A DNA stretch of 64,000 nt from Diploptera punctata (taxonomy: Eukaryota; Arthropoda; Insecta; Blattodea; Blaberidae), in contig JASPKZ010003415.1 of NCBI GenBank assembly GCA_030220185.1, forward strand, positions 636,501 through 700,500. Reading direction: 5' to 3'. The translations under genes were made by a program, and so were the position numbers. Positions 42,000-53,504 of this stretch are shown piece by piece. The notes beneath the pieces are model-generated. The model was not told the DNA's origin and did no database searches. It saw only the letters and a list, made by a program, of their open reading frames with translations. Within the stretch, counting starts at the first letter, position 1. Each line of letters opens with the position of its first letter.

Positions 42000-42930
42000 T
42001 CTGTGTGTTGCCCTGCGATAGCTCTGTTCCACCGATGTTAGTTAGTGTATCTGTGCCTACCTTTTCCGAGTACATCCATCCACCTCTACTTCCTTGGTTA
42101 CGTGCGCCGGCGCAGTTCTTGGGCAGACATAATATCTATCAGCGACACGGAACGACTGGTCAGACTAATTTAGGAGGTTCCGACCGGCGGTCATCCCTTT
42201 TGGGGTTATCTTGAGTTGCGGCGTCTCTCGCCGAATTACTGGTTTCCTCAATTTTCCTGCAAGAGGAAAATCGGCTTGGAGACGTCATGCAGAAGTTAAT
42301 CTTCAGTTAGGGGAGAATTCTGCATGAATGTTATTTGGTATGAAATGTTCTTTATTATTATGTCATTTAGTTGGACTGCTTATAATTTGTTATTTATATA
42401 TACAGTTGAAGAAATTATTTATTTATTTATATTGTATTGACTTCATATATTTTCATTCATTTAGATATACGAGTACATAGTATTTTTATACGCTGATTTA
42501 TTATTATTTAAACTGTAGACCACTTGAACCTTGGTTTAGCAATAGCTTGATACAATACTTACTGTCCCCGTCAAGTACTCTGATTGCAGATAATTTATTA
42601 GCTCCAATTAGTATATTCATTGCGATAGATTATAATTGCCTAGTAGGTACCCTGCTAAAGTAATGAAACAACTCCGTGAATATCATGGGCCCAGCCACGG
42701 AGATACTCTGCTTGTAAAGTTATTTAGATCATTGTATTTATCTTCTAGTTCTCTGTATTCACGTGACTCTTCATGTTAAGTCTTATTTATGGACTTTGGT
42801 GTGCGCTTTAATCTATATGCCTCTTGTAGTTATTTAATATTTAAGGAGTTTAATCAATACCCAGAGCACGTTAGGTTCACTTCCTCCCCGTGCACCCGCG
42901 ACCCTTGCGACTAGAGGCAAATTAATATAC
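42000..42930. other. GC-richer block of unknown nature
   Basis: The part at 42000-42300 is more GC-rich than its surroundings and has only a short frame. The rest (42300-42930) is AT-rich, ending in a C-rich stretch near 42895. It could be a degraded solo LTR or 5' region of a retroelement, but I found no duplicated flank or LTR partner. Confidence 0.3.
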
Positions 42931-42982
42931 TATACATTTTTTCGCTGGTATTATTTCATTTATATTCTAAAAGTTTTTTTAA

Positions 42983-43311
42983 TAATCCATAGTAATTCTG
43001 CCCGAGAACAGGTCTTTCATTGCAATCTTAGCATTTTTGTGCTATGATTTGCAGCTTTACTAGGAAATTATAGGTGTGGTACTTCTTGCTTTCCACACCG
43101 GTGAAGGATGATGATGATAATGATAAGGATGGTGATGATGATGGCCAGAAGATTTTCGGAGACTGTTGGGCCCTAATCTTCCTGACATTTGTCTTACAGG
43201 CGAGGAAAACCCCCGAAAAAATCTAACCCAGAGCCTGTCCCGACCGGGAATCGAATCCGGGCCCGCTGCGTGACAAGACAGCATGCTACCTCGAGACCAT
43301 AGCGGTGGACT
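42983..43311 (-). mobile_element. SINE-A, full length, reverse
   Basis: 329 bp bounded by a 10 bp duplication GTTTTTTTAA (42973-42982 and 43312-43321). Contains the reverse B box 'gggaatcgaatccgggcccg' and the head end 'cgagaccatagcggtggac'. Confidence 0.9.
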
Positions 43312-43894
43312 GTTTTTTTAAATAAAATGAACAACTTATTGTCTTGAAACTTTTCATCAAGTGTTAAGAAAATTAAACTTAAGTTATTTACAAATGTGAG
43401 GAAATGGTGCTCTTAGGAAGGAGAGGAAATGTTGTAAACTTGGTTATCTGTCACACACTGCTATTACCACTACTTTTAATTGAACTTTGATTAAGATTAG
43501 AGGATCCCTAGCAGTTCATAGTCTCTTAGTAAGGGGGAGAAATGATAAAGGAAGGGTTCTTAGGAAGTTCAGGCAATGTAATATAGAAGATAAATCGTAT
43601 CCATATTTAACTTATGATGAGAGCTTCAATTTCATCTCATTAAATGGGAAAACGTTATATTACTTAATAACCCGTAGATCGTTGTAGACAGTCGTGTCTA
43701 CGTTCTTAAAACACTGTGTGTTATTATTTAGGTTGTGTTTAACCGCTTCAGTTCTGAAGTGAATAAGGATAAATTCAATTTTATTTTTATTTTTTTAATC
43801 AGACATTAATTAAAAATTCATAATATTTTATTTTTACCTTAGTTAAATCTACCCTAAGATGAACAAGAAACTGTTATCTACAGGATAACATCAC

Positions 43895-44140
43895 CACATC
43901 ATCCCTTTATATTTCTACTCGTCTTAATTCGCTATCCTCCCACAATAACTTGAACACACGATCGAGAGAAAATTTAACTCTAGCTGTTCCTCTACAACCA
44001 ACATCTCACTATTCCTCATTCTTTATTTGTGTCAGGCACGCGAATCTGGAATTTCCTTCCTCGTATATCAAGGAGTGTCCGATTCAAAAACAGTTTTTAA
44101 AAACTCACTTCATATTTTCTTAGACTATATACTTGGTCTT
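43895..44140 (+). pseudogene. LINE ORF2 C-terminal fragment
   Basis: The forward reading includes 'LNSLSSHNNLNTRSRENLTL' and, after a frameshift, 'RIWNFLPSYIK..' followed by 'SFKTHF'. The RIWN.LPS signature marks the end of many non-LTR ORF2 proteins. Only the last ~80 residues remain. Confidence 0.7.
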
Positions 44141-44159
44141 TAACGATATCTGATAAACA

Positions 44160-44480
44160 TAAAACTGAGACAATAGAAATGAGATTTCTCAGATCAGTTG
44201 CAGGTGTATTTCTTAGAGATCAAAAGAGAAGTCAAGATATCAGAGATGAATTACAAATATATAATATAGACGAGAGAATACACAAAAATAAATGTAGTTG
44301 GTTTGAACATATACAAAGAATGCCAAATAATCGTTTGTCAAAACAGCTGCTTCATTATAAACCTCTAGGCCGAAGAAATGTAGGAAGACCAAAACGTCGT
44401 TGGAAAGACAACCTGCACTTGCAGCATATAGTGCACCAGGGAGCGGAACGGGCCAACAGGTCCATACATTGAAGATGATA
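44160..44480 (+). pseudogene. RTE-type LINE ORF2 C-terminus, separate family
   Basis: 97 codons: 'EMRFLRSVAGVFLRDQKRSQ', 'DIRDELQIYNIDERIHKNK', 'WFEHIQRMPNNRLSKQLL', 'GRRNVGRPKRRWKDN'. Related to RTE-b in layout but with distinct sequence. The end differs, running 'HLQHIVHQGAERANRSIH' to a stop with no upstream RT. Confidence 0.8.
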
Positions 44481-44514
44481 TAATATATAACCGTGTTTCA
44501 TTTATACTTGTCTG

Positions 44515-44995
44515 AAAATATATAAAACTATTATTCTACCAGTTATATTATATGGATGCTAAACATGGACTCTTACTTTAAGGGAGGAAAGGAGATTACA
44601 AGTATTTGAGAATAAAGTACTTAGGAAAATTTTTGGACCAAAGAGAGATGAACAAACAGGTGAACGGAGAAGACTACATAACAATGAACTACATGGCCTT
44701 CATAGGAAGCCAGATATAATAAGAACAGTTAAGTCTCGTAGACTGCGATGGGCAGGACATGTTGCACGTATGGGGAATGAAAGACTTGCATGGAAGCTTC
44801 TTGTAGGAAAGCCAGAGGGAAAACGTCCAGTTGGTAGACCAAGAATGAGGTGGGAGAATGACATTAACTATGATTTAAGGGAACTAGATTATACAGGGAG
44901 TGATTGGAAAGCATTAGCTCAGGATATCAGCTTATGTCCGCGCGGCCATGAACCTACGGGTTCGATAGTGCCAGTGAGTATGTAAGTAAGTATTA
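44515..44995 (+). pseudogene. RTE-a LINE, 3' end
   Basis: Begins in KICKTIILPVILYGC and runs through 'FGPKRDEQTGERRRLHNNEL', 'GNERLAWKLLVGKPEGKRPV', 'GRPRMRWENDINYDLRELDY' to a (AGTA)n tail. A small deletion of 'RDVWRA' near 44930 shifts the final codons. Confidence 0.85.
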
Positions 44996-45066
44996 TTTCT
45001 TTATATTTTAGACTTTCCTTACCAAGCAAATTACTTATTCTAATTTTAGGTTATGATATTTGTTAG

Positions 45067-45395
45067 TCCACCGCTGTGGTCTCGAAGTAGCGTGCTGCCT
45101 TGTCACGCAGCGGGTCCGGGTTCGATCCCCGGTCGGGGCAGTTTTTCTGGGTGAGGTTTTTCTTCACCTGTAAGACAAATGTCAGGAAAACTTTAAGACC
45201 CAAATGGTCCCCGATATCATATGGCCATCATCATCATTATCATCATCATCATCCTTCACCAGTGTGGAAAGCAACGGGAAGCTACCACACCTACAATTCC
45301 CTAGTAAAGCTGCAAGCATAGCATTTGAAATGCTATGATTGCAGTGAAGGGCCTGCCTTCGGGTAGAATTACTATGTATGTATGGATGGATGGAT
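45067..45395 (+). mobile_element. SINE-A, full length
   Basis: Head with B box (gggttcgatccccgg) at 45118-45132 and a 3' end 'gggtagaattactatgtatg' followed by (GGAT)n. The 5' part of the body lacks one 'tcggggttt' block found in other copies. GATATTT on both sides may be the duplication. Confidence 0.85.
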
Positions 45396-45408
45396 ATTTT
45401 ATTATTTC

Positions 45409-45410
<2 letters not shown>

Positions 45411-45500
<90 letters not shown>
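45411..45500. repeat. (ATT)n microsatellite
   Basis: About 30 ATT units between a SINE-A tail and a LINE-L tail. It produces meaningless poly-Ile and poly-Leu frames. Confidence 0.95.
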
Positions 45501-45504
<4 letters not shown>

Positions 45505-45650
45505 TTTCTTTCTTACCCTTGTCAAATTTGTATTGTGTAGTCTATAATTATCTATTATGTATCAATCTTGTATGTATAATTTAACCCTGGTGAAGTGGGA
45601 GAGAAGACTTTACGGTCTTAACTCCATCAGGTAAAATAAATAAATAAAGG
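45501..45650 (+). mobile_element. LINE-L 3' end
   Basis: 'ggtgaagtgggagagaagac' and 'tttacggtcttaactccatc' followed by (AAATA)n is the LINE-L terminus seen reversed at 9224-9280. Confidence 0.75.
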
Positions 45651-45654
45651 TAGC

Positions 45655-45880
45655 TTTACAATGGTACAGACATATACAACGGATTTCGGATGAGCAGTGG
45701 CCTAAACATGTATTAGATTAGATTGTATCAGGCAGAAGGAAGAGGGGGAGAAGTAGAAGAACATGCATTAGGGAATTTTTGATGACATAATGAAGAGGGG
45801 TATGGAAGAAGGACAATGGGAAGATAGGAGTGTCTGGAAAGCATGCTTTAAGGGCGATCTGCTGTAAAGTGGACCGCCTG
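45655..45880 (+). pseudogene. LINE ORF2 C-terminal fragment
   Basis: Reads 'QWYRHIQRISDEQWPKHVL', 'SGRRKRGRSRRTCIREF' and, in another frame, 'RGMEEGQWEDRSVWKACFKG'. This is the terminal arrangement of a further RTE-like family. Stops are present. Confidence 0.7.
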
Positions 45881-46149
45881 TATTCAGTATTAAGTAAATA
45901 AAATGTCTCCTTATATATGTATACAATATACATCTACCTGCCAGAGGTTAAGAGGTAACGTGGAACGACCTTTTGGGAAAGGATCTGAAACTCACACACA
46001 TATTTTTTTTTACCATACAAGCAGATGTAGGACCTCCCTTATGAATGATCAACTCAATTCTAGGACCACCACCGAGACAACACGAACATTTTAAGAGAAG
46101 ACATGCAATTCAGTCACACTTTCATACTAAACAAGGCGAATATGAGGAT

Positions 46150-46322
46150 GATTGTAAGGCTAGATAATGATCGGGGAACATTTGGACGTTAACGTTTGCT
46201 GAAATTTGTCTCACATGTTAGTAAAACGCCGAAAAAAAACATCCAAGAAACATGACTCCTCCGGGTTCGAGCCCAGTACCGCTGTTTACGAGGGAGTGAT
46301 ACTACCCTGAGACCACAACTTT
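46150..46322 (-). mobile_element. SINE-A copy, degraded, reverse
   Basis: The order of blocks is preserved: 'cggggaacatttgga', 'gaaatttgtctcac', 'tccgggttcgagcccagtac' (reverse B box) and 'cctgagaccacaactt' (head end). Confidence 0.7.
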
Positions 46323-46494
46323 GACAAAAAAAAATCATAATATTACAAATATAAATTATTCATACTCTTTCAAAAATAGTTGGCCTGTACGTTACATGTT
46401 ACACAATAGGGACTTTTTTTAAAACTTTTCTTCGATCCAGTAAAATTAAATTATATAAAATAATATAAATACCATAGTACAGTAGATTAGTGAA

Positions 46495-46665
46495 GAACGT
46501 ACGTGACTGGACACCTCAGCAGAAAAGGCCTTTACGAAGACCACAACTACGATGGAAGGATGTCACCATACCCCGGACCTGTAGTGAATGAACATGCAAC
46601 AAGCTGCCAGCTTTCATGCGCAGAGGAAGCAGAAGAAGAAGAAGAAGAAGAAGAAGAAGAAGACC
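46495..46665 (+). pseudogene. LINE C-terminal scrap with (GAA)n
   Basis: One forward frame reads 'VRDWTPQQKRPLRRPQLRW', a GRPxxRW-type LINE terminus. A (GAA)n run at 46625-46662 follows and may be a tail. Very short. Confidence 0.4.
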
Positions 46666-46944
46666 GTAGTATCTGGTTGGTGCCGTCATCCTCAACTTGG
46701 TTAAAATCTCTAAAATCTGAAGACATTTCATAAACTGGATTACATCATCAGCAAAAGGCATTGTGGTACTGATAATATTAAAAATGTGAGTAGCTCAAAC
46801 ATTTTACTGATGATGGAACCCGATTTCCGAAAAGCCTTTAGATTTTAAAGTTTTTAATCATGTTGAGGACAATAACACCGATCAGGTACTAATTTTAATA
46901 GACTTATTTTATATTGTGACTAATGCTCAACGGAATTTTATTAT

Positions 46945-47275
46945 GCACTTTATTAACTAACTAAATCACTGGCACTATCAAATCCGTAGGTTAATGGCCG
47001 CGCGGATATAAGCTCTCAATACATCCGTATCCTTAACTAATGTTTTACAATCATCCCCTGTATAATATATTTCCCTCAAATCATGGTTAATGTTATTCTC
47101 TTAACTCATTCACGATTTTCCAACTGGGTGTTTTCCCTCTAATTTTCCTACAAGAAGCTTCCATGCTCATCTTCCATTACGTACCCGTGCCACATGCCCT
47201 GTCCATCGGAATTTACGAGACTTACCTGTTTTAATTATATCTGGTTTCCTATAACGATCATGTAGCTCAGTTTAA
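46945..47275 (-). pseudogene. RTE-a LINE, 3' end
   Basis: Reverse of the C-terminal ~100 codons: 'ccgtaggttaatggccgcgcgg' terminus near 46985, GKPEGK equivalent near 47130, WAGHVAR near 47200, and LHDRYRKP near 47260. Stops and indels. Confidence 0.75.
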
Positions 47276-47394
47276 TGTATTGCTATCGAAAAGTCAATTA
47301 GCCTACCATTTTCATATCACAGCACAGTATGTCTAGACAATAAACATATGCCTCTGTAATCATATGTAAAATATGATTACTATTGGTCCCAGTT

Positions 47395-47475
47395 TACTTG
47401 TGGTTCGATGGACGCCTACACTTCCAAATTTTTCTGGTTCAAATCCAGCCGGAAACAATCGTTTTATGGACGTAA
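47395..47475 (+). mobile_element. Possible tRNA-like SINE head
   Basis: 'ctggttcaaatccagccgga' is a good B box and T-arm at about 47440-47460, but the A-box region is weak and no body is recognised. Confidence 0.3.
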
Positions 47476-47609
47476 AAGTCATGAGTACAGCACGTAAAAT
47501 AACCTCAAATATGAATTAGAATATAGACTAATGTTAGCCAGCAAGGGGTATTTTGGACTTAAAAAACAATTCAGTTATTAAAACAAAAATAGAATATATA
47601 AAACTTAAT

Positions 47610-48222
47610 TTTTTGTAAGGAAAACAAAGACCATGGCTTTTAGAGGAAGAGATCCAGGGAGATCCAAAATTATTTTAGAAAATCAAAGTATAGAACAGGT
47701 GTCTAGTTTCAAATATTTGGGCTGTGATGTTGGCTACAATATGGAAAGAGATATTGACTCCAAAATAAATAAATTTCAGACGGTGTGTGGAACAATATAA
47801 AGAACATTAAAAAATAAAATTAGAAAAGAAACCAAGATAAAAATTTATAATGTTATGGCGGTTCCCACAATAGTGTATGGATGTGAAACTTGGGCTCCAA
47901 TGAAAAAAACAGAAGGATAGAATACAGACGGCGGAGTTGAGGTTCCTAAGGCAAGTAAAAGGATGCACAAGACTTTATAGAATAAGAAATGAGGATATAA
48001 GAGCAGAATTGAAAGTACAACCTTTATTGGATAAGGTCACGAATTACAGACAGAAATGGATTGATCATAATGATGGAATGAGTAAGGAGAGATATCCATT
48101 GTTAGCAAGAAATTATCAAGCAAGAGGAAGACGTGATGTTGGAAGACCTAGAAGACGTTGGGCTGATGCATTATGAAGTCGGTACGGGCAATTGCCTATT
48201 CCCTGGAATGATGATGATGATG
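47610..48222 (+). pseudogene. RTE-b-type LINE, ORF2 C-terminus and tail
   Basis: 'DPGRSKIILENQSIEQVSSF', 'KYLGCDVGYNMERDIDSKIN', 'MAVPTIVYGCETW', and, after a frameshift near 47915, 'AELRFLRQVKGCTRLYRIRN', 'GRRDVGRPRRRWADAL' and a TGA. The 3' end 'gaagtcggtacgggcaattg' plus (GAT)n matches the fragment at 30839. Confidence 0.8.
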
Positions 48223-48225
48223 ATG

Positions 48226-48690
48226 ATAAAACTTTATTGAGACCTGTTGCCATCTATGGCTGTGAAAATTGGGTTCTAACAAAAACTCAAGAAAACAAAA
48301 TTAGAATATATGAAAGAAAAGTATTAAGGAAAATATTTGGCCCAATATGTGAGAGTGGAAACTGGCGAATTAGATATAATGATGAATTATATGAGCTATA
48401 TGGTGATGTAGACATCATTAAAACAATAAAGATGACAAGAATTAGATGGCTGGGACATCTCTACATGGAAGAGGAATCAGACATATGTCCTAGAATCACA
48501 TTGACAACTATAATTGGAAACCGAAGAGTTGGACATCCTAATATTAGATGGCTGGACTGCGTTGAACAGGACTTGAGGACACTGGATGTAGGATGGAGAG
48601 GGAAGGCGGAGAAGAGGGACAAATGGAGGTGAATTGTAGGGGCGGTCAAGGCCTGCAACGGGCTGTAGAACCAATAATGATGATGATGAA
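48226..48690 (+). pseudogene. RTE-c LINE, ORF2 C-terminus
   Basis: A 146-codon open stretch: 'PVAIYGCENWVLTKTQENKI', 'YERKVLRKIFGPICESGNWR', 'RIRWLGHLYMEEE', 'GNRRVGHPNIRWLDCVEQDL' and 'AEKRDKWR'. After a TGA at 48631 the sequence would continue IVGAVKACNGL to a second stop, so the terminal part is separated by one nonsense change. The (GAT)n tail starts near 48677. The family is distinct from RTE-a and RTE-b and common in insects (from memory). Confidence 0.85.
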
Positions 48691-48843
48691 TTAAAAAGCC
48701 TCCGAGCCATTTTTTTTCAGTCCTTTACGAAAATATTTAAATTAATACGTTAAGTCCTGGATTGTTAAAACGCCATTAGATAAAAATACTAACAAAATAA
48801 TTTTCAACCTTTGCATGCCGAAAACAACTTTGATTTTTTTTTC

Positions 48844-49156
48844 CAGAGAAGCGTTGTGATGTACCAAAGCCGTGCCCAAAAATATACCAGCCTTTTCAAC
48901 TGCAAGGCACTATAATCCAGAGCAAAAGCTCTCATTTAAACTACAGCTAAGTAATATAACTCCTAAAGTGATAGAGTGGATAACCCTCATTACCTGTAGT
49001 CCCGCTTCACTTCCCTCCGCTCTTATTCCTGCAGGGAGTCCAACCGCTCCTACAGTGGGATGTCGTTGTTTGATTCTAACTTCGATTTCTACAGAAATTG
49101 CAGTTAAAACAACAGATCACTTATAGAGACGGACTTGATACATCACAACGCTTTCC
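48844..49156. mobile_element. MITE-J copy with 20 bp inverted ends
   Basis: Left end CAGAGAAGCGTTGTGATGTA followed by CCAA; right end (reverse) GGAAAGCGTTGTGATGTATC followed by AA. A core of 18 of 19 bases matches from AAGCG. About 313 bp, no coding. The flanks give no clear duplication. Confidence 0.65.
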
Positions 49157-49669
49157 TTAGTTGCCTGCTAGATGTCTCTTCGAGGCGATGTGCTTATCAA
49201 ATGCCACTCGCTGGCATCTGTAGGAAAATAAGTGCAACTAAATTAATTTGGTTAAGAAATTCCCACTATTTTGGAGCACCCATGTACTCACGTAGAAACG
49301 TACCGTGGTATTTCATACCATAGCATGTCAGACCTAGAAGGATCCTTGCATATCAGCCGGCTTCCAGCCTCATATCTACTTCAGTTATTTTGCAGACAAC
49401 AATCCAACCTGTAGAGTAGTGACATGTGGTCAGCATGTCGGGTTCCCCAGTCGTTATAGCTTTTTAATACTTTTAACCACTACTTATTGTAGCAAATCAA
49501 ACTCCACACAATGTTGCGTTGGACATCGATCTCATACTGGTCGAAATAAAATTAATAACTGTATTCTTCATAAGAAATCCATATAGTTTATGTCCCTTCC
49601 CCCTGCGCCAAAGCACATACTAATCCTATCTCAAATTCAATTTAATTAAACCAGTCAAAGTTATCTTCT

Positions 49670-50735
49670 TTCTTATTCTTCTTTACGGTTTAGGCTTATT
49701 TACTAGCCTGTTCCGGCTCCAAATTGCTGCTGTTTCCATCTTTTCCTTGGTCTTCCCAAGCTTCTTCTTCCTCGTGGTGAATATTTGTATGCTGCTTTTA
49801 GTATTCTATTCTGTCATCCATGCTAAGTGTTCTTTCCAGTTTGTTCTGTATTTCTCTATTGTTGAGTTTAATTCCTCTATTTTTAGTTGTTGTCTTATTT
49901 CTGTGTTATATTATTTCCCTGTTCTTTGATATCCTACTATTGGCCTGAGGAATCTCATTTCAGCAGCTTGTATCCTGGCAGATTGTTGTGTTGCCACTGT
50001 CCATGTTTCGGATCATAAGTAATAATAGGCACTGCCATTGTCTTGTAAAATTTCATTATAGAGTATTTCCTGGCTTTATTTTTCAAAGTTCTTTTTAGTG
50101 TACCTGTTATATAATTAAACTTATTTATTTTGTTATTTATATCTGTTTCTGCTATGTATGATATTTCGCAACCTATGAAGTTATATTGTTCTATTCGTTT
50201 ATTTTCTAATATTATCTTTGTCCGAACTGGATGAGCACCCTTGAAGGCCACTGTTTTTTATTTTTGTGAGGATATTTCCATGTTGTATTTTTTTGATATT
50301 CCATTTAGTTTATATAGCATTCTTTGTAGTTCGTCTTCTGTTTTTGCTATTAAAACCTGGTCATCTGCAAAGGCTACTGTTTTTATTACTATACTTCCTA
50401 AGTCAATTCCCCCAGTCGTCATTTGCTTCCATGATCTTATCATGTCATCGAAATAAATGTTAAAAAGCGTGATTGATAGTGGACAACCTTGCCTAACTCC
50501 TCCTGTTATATGTATTGGTTCCCTTTGATTTATTTTTATTTTTGTTTTCTCAGTAATTTTCTTAATTGCTGCTATCAAATGTAGTGGTGGAATTCCTTTT
50601 TCACTTAATATGTTCCATAATGTTGGTCTAGACACTTTATCAAAGGCCTTCTTATAATCTATAAAGAGGATGTGCGTCTCTAAGTTGAATTCTCTTCGCT
50701 TCTCTATTATTTGTTTTAAAGTGAATACGTTGTCT
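49670..50735 (-). pseudogene. RTE-b LINE with RT domain, 5' truncated
   Basis: The reverse strand encodes the RT core from about 50735: 'DNVFTLKQIIEKRREFNLET', 'FIDYKKAFDKVSRPTLWNIL', 'GGVRQGCPLSITLFNIYFDD', and 'VAFADDQVLIAKTEDEL' with an intact FADD. It continues 'ISYIAETDINNKIN' and 'MAVPIITYD' and breaks near 50010. The tail is at 49670-49690. Two frames (50258-50735 and 49955-50251) adjoin with a small shift. The sequence upstream of 50735 is unrelated. Confidence 0.88.
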
Positions 50736-51280
50736 CTGCAGCTCGGGGAAACAAGAGCGAAGTCCTCAACGGCAGAAGGCGGAAGAGGCAACCCTCTTTG
50801 TGGGGATAAAACACAAGGAAGCAAGTCCAAAGGCTTTATGGCAGCCCCTCCAAAGGACTAACCCTGCAGGATGTTAGTAGCGTACTCAGGGGACACTTCA
50901 AAATACTTACAAGCTCCAAAATCAAAATTATGTAATATAAAAATAGAATTAGCATATCTAACAGTATACTGTTCTTAAATCGTCAATTGGTGAAACACTA
51001 ATTTCTCGTGCCAGTCACTTAGATGTTTCAGATAGCAGTCAAAACAATAATGTAAAACACTGTATTAGTAATGTATATTGCGTAACTAAATGACATTTAA
51101 ACAATTTTTATCCATTCTTATTTATTATCTTTTTAAAACATTAAATAAATTATATTCATATTCAGCGCCTCAGGTTATCATTTTGACATTTCGGATGGTG
51201 TTTCCTGTCATTGGCGTAATTATAACCAACTTCTGAGATTGGGGCGACTGGAAGGCGGGGTTAAGTTGATGATAGAGGGT
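50736..51280. other. Unassigned sequence upstream of RTE-b
   Basis: 50736-50870 is GC-richer with a short forward frame (GGRGNPLCGDKTQGSKSKGF) that I cannot assign. The remainder is AT-rich and featureless. Confidence 0.35.
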
Positions 51281-51284
51281 TAAT

Positions 51285-51485
51285 ATGAATGATGTTGATG
51301 ATTATGATGGTCATGTGATATTCGGGGACAGTTTAGACCTTAAAGTTTCCTGATATTTGTCTTATAGGTGAAGAAAATCCCCGAAAAAACCTCACCCAGG
51401 AAACTTTTCCCGACCAAGACTTGAACTCTAGCCCGTTGCGTGAAAATGCAGCACGCTCTCTCGAGACCTCAGCGGTGTAGGCTTA
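51285..51485 (-). mobile_element. SINE-A copy, reverse, 3' truncated
   Basis: Blocks 'gtgatattcggggacagttt', 'atatttgtcttataggtgaa', 'gacttgaactctagcccgtt' and head 'tctcgagacctcagcggtg' in order. Confidence 0.75.
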
Positions 51486-51489
51486 CATA

Positions 51490-52385
51490 ACAAGTAATAT
51501 ATATTGTAGGATACATTGGAAATTTAACGGCTGAAAAGCAAGCAATTTCGTGAGTGTTCTTAAACATATTTTGTGAAATTTTAGAATACCCTATATAATG
51601 TACATGGAGAGAAATACAATTTCAAATTACATACATAAAATAGCGTAACATGTCTGTCAGAGGGAGAGCAGACGATGAATGAGTGATTCTCTGCAGGTTC
51701 GTATTGCTAATGTAAGTGATGTACATACGCAACACTACACACCATTGCACGTGTATTCTCCCATCCACTTCTCCAGGGAGCTCTTTAACACTAATTGGCT
51801 CATTTGTTACCAATTAACTGGGAATGTCACGTGTTAGAGGGTATCTCCCAACCTCACATACACCTTTTATAGCTAACAGCCATTGAATCTCTCACCTCAT
51901 CTCCCGACTCTACGTTATGTACTCATTAATTCCTATCCATACACGTTTAAGACATCGTTAGTTAACGCTGAAATATACGTTTAAATCCCGAGCGCAAAAT
52001 GTGTTTTCGCTCTTTCCCTTAATGTGATATGGGAAGGGGAGAAAGAGTACACTTCTGTTGGACACTATCGTGTTGATTCAGGCTCCATTTTACCCTGTTA
52101 ATTGTCTTTCTAAAATAAACAAGGGTTTAAAAAAGAAAAACATTATGTGTACGTACTTACACGCTGTCGAAGTATCGTGAAACAAAATGTTTTCCTGTTC
52201 ACTGTGAAAGTTTTACAATAAAAGGATTTGCAATATGATATTAGGTAGCTCCATGTTTCATTATGGGGCTGCATGTGTTACCAAAATTGTAATAAATAGC
52301 GAATAATCAAAATAATTGGTTAAAATTTAGTTTTAAAAAACATTATTTATTTATAAACAGGTTTACAATGCTATAAAACATATTC
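51490..52385. other. Non-coding stretch
   Basis: No gene or repeat recognised. Frames are short and motif-free. Confidence 0.45.
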
Positions 52386-52389
52386 GTGT

Positions 52390-52745
52390 GCCCAAAGCGT
52401 TTTAAATTTTTATCTTCCTTCTCCATTCTTCTATATCTTCCCATTTCAATTCTTCCGGGACTATATCCCTCATACCTCTTCTTATATCATCCATCCATTT
52501 AAATCTAGGTCCTTTTCCAGGTGGAATCCATCCCAAACTTGTCTGGACAATCTTTTCTCTGGAATTCTATGTATATGACCATACAATTCTTGTTGTCTAC
52601 ATCTCACAAAATCTAATATTGAATTTTGTACTTTCAATTGCTGTCTGATGATTATATTTCTGATTTTTTCCAATTTAGAATTTCTAGTTGAGCGTCTAAA
52701 ACAATCCACATCAGTGGACATAAGTTTCAAACTCGAATTTTTGTT
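52390..52745 (-). pseudogene. LINE ORF2 C-terminal fragment
   Basis: The reverse frame reads 'DVDCFRRSTRNSKLEKIRN', 'LKVQNSILDFVRCRQQELYG', 'HIHRIPEKRLSRQVWD' and 'FHLEKDLDLNGWM'. Layout as in RTE-b termini (xxHxxRxPExRxPxxxWxW), but a distinct family. No RT retained. Confidence 0.75.
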
Positions 52746-53146
52746 CAACTGGTAAATTTCTGCATCATAATTCGCTCATTTGCTGCAACAACTTCATAAC
52801 TCAAAAAACATAGTTTTTCAGGAGAAGCATTTAAAGGTTTGAAATCCATATAAATTTGCCTGTATTTGTGATAAATATCAAATTACTGAACCAACTCATT
52901 GTATACAATAGCTTATGTCATTCTTCCTGAATGTAGAACTGGGTTTTGTCCTTCATGTTGTACCAATAACTCAAAATCGACAATTTTTTAGTTATGATGT
53001 TGTTGCAGCAAATGAGCGAGTTAGCGTGCCTCGAATATTATGGATTTATAAATTTGTAATTTGGTATCCATTCTTATGTTCGTATCTCACAAAACACTTT
53101 ATAACAATGTAATAACATTTATTGAACTCTTATAGGAAATGTAGTC

Positions 53147-53395
53147 CACAGCTGTGGTGTAGAGGTAGCGTGCAGCGAGCCCACGTTCGATCGCCGGTCG
53201 GGACAAGCTTCCTTTCTTCACCTGTAAGACAAATGTCAAGAACCTCTAGGCCCAAATGATCCCGAACACCATCTCGCTATCATTATCATAATCGCCCATT
53301 AGATTAGGTTAAGACCTCTTTCGGAGCATCATTACCATCATCATTGCCATTCATAACATCGGGGCAGCTTAACCCCGCCTTCCAGCGGCTCCAAC
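53147..53395 (+). mobile_element. SINE-A2 copy
   Basis: Head 'ccacagctgtggtgtagagg' and B box 'cacgttcgatcgccggtcg', with part of the tRNA body deleted. The 3' body 'ccattagattaggttaagac' and 'catcggggcagcttaacccc' matches 835-1070 but not ordinary SINE-A. Confidence 0.75.
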
Positions 53396-53504
53396 TTCAG
53401 AAGTGAGTTACAGGTACGCCATGTCAGCAGAGAATACCATAAATGTCGTAATGACAACATTGTGGACCGATTAAAAACTATAGGATATATTACTATGAGG
53501 TATC

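Noticed and set aside
42000..42930. Solo LTR
   Set aside because: No TG..CA ends with duplicated flanks and no second copy were found.
45301..45584. Poly-Ile and poly-Leu frames
   Set aside because: Translation of an (ATT)n microsatellite.
46516..46761. Leu- or Glu-rich frames on both strands
   Set aside because: Produced by a (GAA)n run.
50670..50861. Small forward gene with GDKTQGSKSKG
   Set aside because: Half overlaps antisense RTE-b; the rest has no recognisable motif.
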